A stretch of DNA of 64,000 nt from Ottowia massiliensis (GTDB lineage Bacteria > Pseudomonadota > Gammaproteobacteria > Burkholderiales > Burkholderiaceae_C), in assembly GCF_900240305.1 (NCBI RefSeq), contig NZ_LT964854.1:992001-1056000 (forward strand), in the 5' to 3' direction. Positions 58,490 to 64,000 of this stretch are shown here, piece by piece. The first letter of the stretch is position 1. Each line of letters begins with the position of its first letter. The translations under genes and the position numbers were made by a program. The notes under the pieces were generated by a model. It saw only the letters and a program-made list of their open reading frames with translations, searched no databases and was not told where the DNA came from.

Positions 58490-60012
58490 GCGCAGCGCAC
58501 AAGGCCCAGGCTGCGCCGGGCGAAGGCGGCGCGAGCGCTGCGGCTGATGCCGCCCCATCCGGCCCTGCCCATGAGTCATCCGCTGGCGGCGGCTGGCTGC
58601 GTTCCCTGCGCGCGCGGCTGCTGGCGGGCGCGCTGGCGTGGATTGCGCTGGCGCTGGCGCTGGCCGGCTGGGGGCTGCGCAATCTGTTTCAGGAACACAT
58701 CACCGCGCAGTGGCAGGCGCAGCTGGCGGTGCAGCTGGACCAGCTCTCGGCGGCTGTCAATCTCTCGCCCGGCGGCAGCATCACGCTTGCGCCCGAACCG
58801 GGCGATCCGCGCCTGTCGCGCCCGCTCTCGGGTGTGTATTGGCAAATCGACCGGCTCCAGGCCCGTGGCGATGGCGCTTTTGCCGTGACCCAGCCTGCCG
58901 CCGCCCGTTCACGCTCGCTGTGGGACCAGACCTTGCCCCTGCCTGCCACGGCCACGGCCCCGCCGCCATCGGCCCAAGACGGCTCTGGCGGCGGCTTGGG
59001 CGGCGGCGCTGGCAGCTTTGCCGCTGCGCGGCTGCAAGACGGGCAAGGCCGGCAGCTGCTGGCGCTCACCCGCATCCTGCAACTGCCCGAAGACGAAGCG
59101 CCCCCGCTGCGCCTGACCGTGGCGGCCGACCACGCCCTGGTGGCCGAGCCGCTGCAAGGCTTTACCCGCCTGCTGCTCATCGCCCTGGGCACGCTGGCCG
59201 CCGGGCTGGCTGCCGCCGTGGCCGTGCAGCTGCACTTGGCGCTGCGCCCGCTGCACCTGCTGCGCCAGCGCCTGGCCGCCGTGCGCCGGGGCGAGGCCGA
59301 CGCGCTGCAAGGCCGCTTTCCGCAAGAAGTGCAGCCGCTGGTCAGCGAGTTCAACCACGTGCTCGGCGAAAACGCCCGCATGGTGCAGCGCGCCCGCACG
59401 CAAGCGGGCAACCTGGCGCACGCCGTGCACACGCCCCTGTCCATCATGGGCAACGCCGCCGCCGTTGAAAGCGGACCGCTGGCCCGCCTGGTGCAAGAGC
59501 AAGTGGACAACGCCCGCCGCCAGGTGGACTACCACCTGGCCCGCGCGCGCGCCGCCGCCGCCACCCGCGCCACCGGCTTGCGCACCCCCGTGCGGCCCGC
59601 CATGCAGGCGCTGGCGCGCACCATGCAGCGCCTGCACGCCGGGCGCGGCGTGACTTTCGATGTGCAGGCCGGCGAGGCCCTGGCCTTCAAGGGCGAGCCG
59701 CAAGACCTCTACGAAATGCTGGGCAATCTGATGGACAACGCTGGCAAATGGGCCGCGCGGCGCATCACCGCCGCCGCCGCCATCGAAGGCGGCAGTCTGC
59801 TGATTACCGTGGATGACGACGGCCCCGGCATCCCCGCCGGGCAGCGCCAGCGCATCTTCCAGCGCGGCGCGCGCCTGGACGAAAACCGCCCCGGCTCCGG
59901 CCTGGGCCTGGACATCGTGCGCGACATGGCCGAAACCTACGGCGGCCGCATCGAGGCGGGCGAATCCCCCGCTGGCGGCCTGCGCATGAGCCTGCGCCTG
60001 CCAGCGGCGTGA
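58486..60012 (+). CDS. Sensor histidine kinase
   Basis: A 508-residue inner-membrane kinase. Transmembrane helices at about residues 40-65 and 225-250 enclose a periplasmic domain of about 160 residues with a Gly/Ser/Pro-rich stretch (SAQDGSGGGLGGGAGS). HAMP-like linker, then the H-box GNLAHAVHTPLSIM with the phosphorylatable His near residue 311, the N-box NLMDNAGKWA, G1 VDDDGPGIPAGQ and G2 GSGLGLDIV. The H-box lacks the usual acidic residue after His, as in some PhoQ-like kinases. Signal unknown; PepSY partners suggest metal or envelope stress. Confidence 0.92.
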   Translation: MSAAHKAQAAPGEGGASAAADAAPSGPAHESSAGGGWLRSLRARLLAGALAWIALALALAGWGLRNLFQEHITAQWQAQLAVQLDQLSAAVNLSPGGSITLAPEPGDPRLSRPLSGVYWQIDRLQARGDGAFAVTQPAAARSRSLWDQTLPLPATATAPPPSAQDGSGGGLGGGAGSFAAARLQDGQGRQLLALTRILQLPEDEAPPLRLTVAADHALVAEPLQGFTRLLLIALGTLAAGLAAAVAVQLHLALRPLHLLRQRLAAVRRGEADALQGRFPQEVQPLVSEFNHVLGENARMVQRARTQAGNLAHAVHTPLSIMGNAAAVESGPLARLVQEQVDNARRQVDYHLARARAAAATRATGLRTPVRPAMQALARTMQRLHAGRGVTFDVQAGEALAFKGEPQDLYEMLGNLMDNAGKWAARRITAAAAIEGGSLLITVDDDGPGIPAGQRQRIFQRGARLDENRPGSGLGLDIVRDMAETYGGRIEAGESPAGGLRMSLRLPAA

Positions 60013-60091
60013 GCGCCTGCTCGCGCGCTGGCCCGCGAAAGCGCGCAAGACGAATCAGGGCAGGCAGGGCGAAAGCCGCAGCCAAGCGGCC

Positions 60092-60197
60092 TATTCCGCT
60101 CCTTTATTCCGCTCCTTTATTCGTAGCATGATGTCCTAGAAGACATTGCGCCATAAGGCATTTTGACCCCTTTGTATTTGCTCCTTTTTCTGATGCC
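60092..60197 (-). repeat. Dispersed intergenic repeat, copy 17 (with terminal duplication)
   Basis: TAGCATGATGTCCTAG core, ATTGCGCCATAAGGCATTTT, TTTGCTCCTTTTTCTGATGC end. The other end is duplicated in tandem (ATTCCGCTCCTTT twice). It lies between the convergent kinase and DSD1-family genes. Confidence 0.88.
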
Positions 60198-60265
60198 TTC
60201 TAGCCCGCCGTGCCAAGCTTGCGGCGCGCGGCCTGGAACTTAAAACCCGTTTGCCAAACAGGTTC

Positions 60266-61432
60266 TCAGGCCCCGCGCGCGTCCACGCGCACCACGGCGG
60301 AGACGGCGCCTGCGGCCAGGCCGCCTTGCACGGCAATCATGGCGTCGTGCAGGTTCACGGTGGGATCGCAGTGGCTGGGAATGAGCCAGACGGTGTCGCC
60401 CACGGCGGGCAGGGGGCCGCCAGCCGTGGCGGGGCGCAGGATGCCGTGTTCGTCGCCGCCGCTGGCGTAGATGAGGGCGGGCTGGCCAGGCAGGGCATGC
60501 ACGAGGGGCGGGCCGCTGTCGAGCGCGATGCTCTTGCAGCCTGCGTCGCAGACGGCGTGCCCGTCCTGCACGCTGATGACTTGCGATTTGACGAAAAGGG
60601 CCTGCTCGAAGGCGGGCTGGGCGTTGTCGCGTTCGTTGCGGGCGTAGTCGGCGTCCATGAACAGGAAGCTGCCGGGTTGCAGCTCGTTCCACAGGCCGCT
60701 GGCCGCTTCAAGGCCGAAGGTGCCGGTGCCGCCGCCGGTGATGATGGCGGGCGCCAGATTGGCCTGGGCCAGCGCGTCGCGCGTGGCGGCCACGCGCAAG
60801 GCAGCCTGGCCGATCGCGTTGCGGCGCTCGGCCACGGTGCGCAGGTGCTGCGCGCCGCCGTGGTAAGCGTGCAGGCCCGCGTAGCGCAGGCGGGCGCTGC
60901 CTTGCAGGCGCTGGACTAGGGCGACGGCGGCAGGGCCGGGCGCAACGCCGCAGCGGCCCTGGCCGACGTCGATTTCAATGAACACGTCAATGGCGGCGCT
61001 GGTGGTTTGCATGGCCAGGGCAAGGCGGTCAATGCCTTCGTCGCTGTCCACGGCAATGGCGAGCTTGCCGCTGCGGTTTTTGAGCAGCTGCGCCAGGCCA
61101 GCCACGCGGCGCAGCTTGGCGGGGGAGACGATTTCGTTGCTGATGAAGATGTCATTGACGCCGCCTGCGGCCAGCGCCTCGCCTTCGCCCACGGTTTGCA
61201 CGCACACGCCGATGGCGCCCGCCTGCATTTGCAGCCGCGCGATGTCGGCGCTTTTGTGCAGCTTGGCGTGCGGGCGCAGCTTGATTTGGTGCTTGGCCGC
61301 GAATTCAGCCATGCGCTGCATGTTGCGATTGACGGCTTCGGCATCCAGTACGAGGGCGGGGGTGTCAATGGCGTCGGGTTTCTGGCCTTGCAGGGCGGCA
61401 AAGCGGCTTTGGTGATTACTGGCTGCGTTCAT
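60266..61432 (-). CDS. DSD1-family PLP-dependent aldolase/dehydratase
   Basis: A 388-residue fold-type III PLP enzyme of the D-serine dehydratase/D-threonine aldolase group (possibly 3-hydroxy-D-aspartate aldolase). It has IDTPALVLDAEAVNRNMQRM, the PLP Lys motif LRPHAKLHKS, GVCVQTVGEGEALAAGGVND, ITGGGTGTFGLE and the metal-site motif IPSHCDPTVNLHD. The exact substrate cannot be decided. ATG 61432 (MNAASNHQ) is preferred over a TTG 21 bp upstream. It overlaps the end of the histidine phosphatase gene by 17 bp. Confidence 0.85.
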   Translation of the reverse strand: MNAASNHQSRFAALQGQKPDAIDTPALVLDAEAVNRNMQRMAEFAAKHQIKLRPHAKLHKSADIARLQMQAGAIGVCVQTVGEGEALAAGGVNDIFISNEIVSPAKLRRVAGLAQLLKNRSGKLAIAVDSDEGIDRLALAMQTTSAAIDVFIEIDVGQGRCGVAPGPAAVALVQRLQGSARLRYAGLHAYHGGAQHLRTVAERRNAIGQAALRVAATRDALAQANLAPAIITGGGTGTFGLEAASGLWNELQPGSFLFMDADYARNERDNAQPAFEQALFVKSQVISVQDGHAVCDAGCKSIALDSGPPLVHALPGQPALIYASGGDEHGILRPATAGGPLPAVGDTVWLIPSHCDPTVNLHDAMIAVQGGLAAGAVSAVVRVDARGA

Positions 61433-62057
61433 CAAGCGGTTCCTGTTGGTCAAAGTGGAAAGTATCGGCCCAGGCGATGAGGGTCAGGCCCTCGGGCGTG
61501 TAAAGCAGGCGGTTGATGGCGGCGTTGGCCAGCGGCCAGCTGCGCGGCTCTTGCAGGGGCAGGCGCATGGCATGGCGGTAGAGCATGTCGAGCATGCCGC
61601 CGTGGCCCACGAGGACGATTTGCCCGCCTGCGTGCCTTTGGGCCAGACGGGCGGCGGTGGAAAGGATGCGGCGCTGGATGTCCGTCAGCGTTTCGCCGCC
61701 TTCAGGGGCGTAGGTGATGTCGCGCCCGCGCCAGCGCGCGGCTTCTTCGGGAAACTGCGCCTGCACTTGCGCGAAAGTCCAGCCCTGAAAGCGCCCCAGG
61801 TTGCGTTCGCGCAAGCCTGGCTCCAGCACGAGCGGCGCGCCGCAAGCCTGGGCAATGGCGCGCGCGGTGGCGCTGGCGCGCTGCAAATCGCTGCTATAGA
61901 CGGCGGCCACGCTCTCGCCCGCCAGCGCGCGGGCGGTTTGCCGCGCCTGCCACTGGCCGTGCGCGTTCAGGGGCACATCCAGATGGCCCTGCATGCGGCT
62001 GGCACGGTTCCAGTCGGTTTCGCCGTGGCGGATGGCGATGATGCGCGTGGCCTGCAT
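61416..62057 (-). CDS. Histidine phosphatase family protein
   Basis: A 213-residue protein of the phosphoglycerate mutase-like superfamily. The catalytic motif is RHGETDWN (His11), with YSSDLQRASATARAIA, ERNLGRFQGWTFAQVQ and VLVGHGGMLDMLYRH carrying the second His. It could be a GpmB/CobC/PhoE-type phosphatase; mutase activity is less likely. It precedes the DSD1-family gene with a 17-bp overlap, so they are probably co-transcribed. Confidence 0.87.
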   Translation of the reverse strand: MQATRIIAIRHGETDWNRASRMQGHLDVPLNAHGQWQARQTARALAGESVAAVYSSDLQRASATARAIAQACGAPLVLEPGLRERNLGRFQGWTFAQVQAQFPEEAARWRGRDITYAPEGGETLTDIQRRILSTAARLAQRHAGGQIVLVGHGGMLDMLYRHAMRLPLQEPRSWPLANAAINRLLYTPEGLTLIAWADTFHFDQQEPLDERSQ

Positions 62058-62092
62058 GGGGCGTCAGATGGGGCGGAGCGCTGGCGCGCGCT

Positions 62093-62731
62093 TCAGCGGC
62101 TGGCCTCGCCCAGCGGAATGACCACGCGCCGCCAGCCTGCGGGCGGGGTGGGAAAGCCTTGCAGCGCGGCATCAAACAGCGCTTGCAGCACGGTGTCGGA
62201 TGCGCCGCGCGCGCCATCGTGCTGGGCGCGGGTTTCATACAGCACCTGGCCGCTGCGGGCGTCGCGCATGATCAGGCTCACGCGGCTGGCGTAGTAGCGC
62301 GTGGGGGTGTCCCACATCCACGCGCCGCCATAGAAGCTGCCCGTGCCCAGGCCGAAATAAAAGCGCCCCGGCCAAAAGCCCCAGCCGTCATCCCAGCCGT
62401 AATAAGGATCGCCCCAGGGATTGACCCACTGCGGCGTGACGTGCGCGCTGGCTTGCACGGTGATGCGGGCGGCTGCGTCATCGCGCACCAGTCCGGCGCG
62501 CGCCAGCGCGGCCTGCGCCAGCGCCTGCACGCGCGCCGTGCCCGGCTGTCCCGCCTGCAATGGCAGCTGCTCGAAGCGGTAGTGCGCGCCCGCCAGGGCG
62601 GCAGCGCCAGCCGATGCAGCGGGCGCTGCAACGGCGGCTGATTCCACATCAGCGTCAATCTGGCGCACGCCAGCGCAGGCGGTCAGCAAGAACGCGGCAG
62701 CGCCAGCGGCAAGCAAGGCGGTGAATCTCAT
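62093..62731 (-). CDS. DUF4136-like lipoprotein
   Basis: A 212-residue putative lipoprotein. The lipobox is AFLLTAC after a short signal peptide (MRFTALLAAGAAA). The mature part has a YRFEQLPLQAG start and a repeat-poor beta-rich domain with aromatic Gly-rich loops (GDPYYGWDDGWGFWPGRFYF), and ends SGQVLYETRAQHDG...RVVIPLG, as in DUF4136 proteins. Function unknown; likely outer membrane. It lies upstream of the histidine phosphatase gene. Confidence 0.75.
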   Translation of the reverse strand: MRFTALLAAGAAAFLLTACAGVRQIDADVESAAVAAPAASAGAAALAGAHYRFEQLPLQAGQPGTARVQALAQAALARAGLVRDDAAARITVQASAHVTPQWVNPWGDPYYGWDDGWGFWPGRFYFGLGTGSFYGGAWMWDTPTRYYASRVSLIMRDARSGQVLYETRAQHDGARGASDTVLQALFDAALQGFPTPPAGWRRVVIPLGEASR

Positions 62732-62878
62732 GGCAAATCCTTTCCGTGCAAGCAAAAAGAAGCGAATGCGCATTGTGCGTCCGCCCGCACAAAGGAAAGA
62801 AACAGGCCGGGCAGGGCGCATGCCAGGGCTATAGTGCGCGCCCGTTATCAACCACGCCCCGCACGGGGACAACAAACC

Positions 62879-63661
62879 ATGTCTTATGAACTGATTCAGA
62901 CCCGCACCGAAAGCAATGAGCGCATTGGCGTCATCACCCTCAACCGCCCGCAGCAGCTCAACGCGCTCAATGACCAGCTGATGGACGAGCTGGGGCTGGC
63001 GCTCAAGGCGTTTGACGCCGATGACAAAGTGGGCTGCATCATCCTCACCGGCAGCGAGCGCGCCTTTGCCGCTGGCGCGGACATTGCGGCCATGCAGAAG
63101 CTGAGCTTTGTTGATGCCTACAAGGGCAACTTCATCACCCGCAACTGGGAAACCATCCGCAGCATTCGCAAGCCCGTGATTGCCGCCGTCAGCGGCTTCG
63201 CGCTGGGCGGCGGCTGCGAGCTGGCGATGATGTGCGACTTCATCATTGCCGCCGACAACGCCAAATTCGGCCAGCCTGAAATCAAGCTGGGCATCATCCC
63301 CGGCGCAGGCGGCACGCAGCGCCTGCCCCGCGCCGTGGGCAAGGCCAAGGCCATGGACATGATCCTCACGGGCCGCATGATGGACGCACAGGAAGCCGAG
63401 CGCGCCGGCCTGGTCAGCCGCGTCGTGCCCGTGCAAGATTTGATGGGCGAGGCGCTGAAGGCCGCCGAGGCCATTTGCAGCTTTGGCCAGGTGGCCGTGA
63501 TGGCCGCCAAGGAATGCGTGAACCGCGCCTTTGAAAGCGCCCTGAGCGATGGCGTGATGCACGAGCGGCGCCTGTTCAACGCCCTGTTTGCCACGGCAGA
63601 CCAGAAAGAAGGCATGGACGCTTTCCTGAACAAGCGCCCCGCGCAGTTTGCCAACCGGTGA
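62879..63661 (+). CDS. Enoyl-CoA hydratase
   Basis: A 260-residue crotonase-family hydratase of fatty acid or aromatic catabolism. It has the oxyanion loop AFAAGADIAAM, VSGFALGGGCELAMMCDFII, AKFGQPEIKLGIIPGAGGTQ with the first catalytic Glu, and GKAKAMDMILTGRMM, where the second catalytic Glu position is Asp, as I recall in related proteins of this group. ATG 62879 (MSYELIQTRT) is chosen; an in-frame start at 62834 is unlikely. Substrate chain length unknown. Confidence 0.92.
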   Translation: MSYELIQTRTESNERIGVITLNRPQQLNALNDQLMDELGLALKAFDADDKVGCIILTGSERAFAAGADIAAMQKLSFVDAYKGNFITRNWETIRSIRKPVIAAVSGFALGGGCELAMMCDFIIAADNAKFGQPEIKLGIIPGAGGTQRLPRAVGKAKAMDMILTGRMMDAQEAERAGLVSRVVPVQDLMGEALKAAEAICSFGQVAVMAAKECVNRAFESALSDGVMHERRLFNALFATADQKEGMDAFLNKRPAQFANR

Positions 63662-63677
63662 TACAATTCGCGCCTTT

Positions 63678-63754
63678 GGCGCTTTAGCTCAGTCGGTTAG
63701 AGCGATGGAATCATAATCCACAGGTCCGCGGTTCGAGTCCGTGAAGCGCCACCA
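63678..63754 (+). tRNA. tRNA-Met (anticodon CAU)
   Basis: A 77-nt cloverleaf: acceptor GGCGCTT pairs with AAGCGCC, encoded ACCA end, D-arm GCTC...GAGC, anticodon loop ATCATAA with anticodon CAT, and T-arm with TTCGAGT. It fits an elongator tRNA-Met; an Ile tRNA with lysidine at C34 also has CAU but I judge it less likely. Confidence 0.9.
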
Positions 63755-63808
63755 GACTTCCTTTCAAAAAACCTTCGCAAGCGCCCGTGTTTCGCGCAGC
63801 GCAGCATC

Positions 63809-63843
63809 AAGGCACCGGGCTGATTCGCCCAGTGCCTTTTTTT
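63809..63843 (+). terminator. Rho-independent terminator after tRNA-Met
   Basis: AAGGCACCGGGC pairs with GCCCAGTGCCTT (one mismatch) around a 6-nt loop, followed by a run of T. It lies 55 bp after the tRNA. Confidence 0.88.
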
Positions 63844-63895
63844 CTGCCTGGCGCAGCCGCTTTCTCATTTGCCATCTCGCTTTCAGGGAACCATC

Positions 63896-64000
63896 ATGAA
63901 ACCCATTCGCCCCGCACTTGCATCCACCCTGGCTGCCTGCGGCCTCGCGCTGTGCGCGCTGGCAGGCAGCGCGCAAGCGCAACAGGTGCAGGCCCAGCAG
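63896..64000 (+). CDS. Start of a secreted protein (partial)
   Basis: ATG 63896 opens a frame to the right edge (35 codons), with AGGGA a few bases upstream. The product begins MKPIRPALASTLAACGLALC, then ALAGSAQAQ, a clear signal peptide, followed by Gln-rich residues. The rest lies outside the window and the protein cannot be identified. Confidence 0.7.
   Translation, partial: MKPIRPALASTLAACGLALCALAGSAQAQQVQAQQ

Overview
The window is a piece of a GC-rich betaproteobacterial chromosome. It is most likely Burkholderiales, family Comamonadaceae. I infer this from the gene sequences (the AtpE, LptD, MaeB and PgpA types and the ferrooxidans-type GshA), from gene neighbourhoods such as amgK/lptD-surA, rplU-rpmA-obgE and pgpA, and from GCTAT...ATAGC intergenic palindromes I associate with that family. 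Almost all genes are core housekeeping genes. I see no prophage, insertion sequence, CRISPR array or plasmid functions. One ambiguous base (23590) sits in an anomalous, adapter-like stretch, so the sequence is probably a draft assembly with a faulty join there.

Layout. 0-10.5 kb: pgpA, a ferric-reductase-like flavoprotein, tgt with a TPR-methyltransferase, a MuiA/DUF4139 protein, queA and recG. 11-19.4 kb: mutS, greB, a TPM-domain protein, maeB and an SbmA/BacA-type ABC transporter. 19.6-27.2 kb: a TonB-dependent siderophore receptor with a DUF2946 protein, a 5'-truncated HAD phosphatase against the anomalous join, oxyR, an RclA-like flavoprotein and a cyclic-nucleotide-binding protein. 27.7-35.1 kb: the complete F1Fo ATP synthase operon atpIBEFHAGDC on the minus strand, with a terminator. 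35-42.4 kb: envelope genes, namely a small lipoprotein, mltA, amgK, lptD and surA. 42.7-50.2 kb: purK, obgE-rpmA-rplU, hemB, pyrC, a methyltransferase and aroE. 50.4-53 kb: a tightly overlapped three-gene ABC-2 exporter operon. 53-64 kb: gshA, proA, three PepSY proteins around a two-component system, a DSD1-family aldolase with a histidine phosphatase, a DUF4136 lipoprotein, an enoyl-CoA hydratase, tRNA-Met and the start of a secreted protein.

The most striking non-coding content is a family of about 85-100 bp repeats. There are 17 recognisable copies plus one fragment, all intergenic, each with GGAGC direct repeats at both ends and a conserved CTAGGACATCATGCTA-like core. They favour gene 3' ends, and in same-direction gene pairs nearly always lie opposite to the genes. 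A second, shorter family (ACGGTGAACAGGTTCT-like) is also dispersed, sometimes as inverted pairs. A third signal is a set of five TTCA-N7-TTCA sites in the divergent PepSY/two-component promoter region, which look like operators for the adjacent OmpR-family regulator. These three are the best candidates for undescribed biology here. All functional statements rest on motif recognition by eye; no database search was run.
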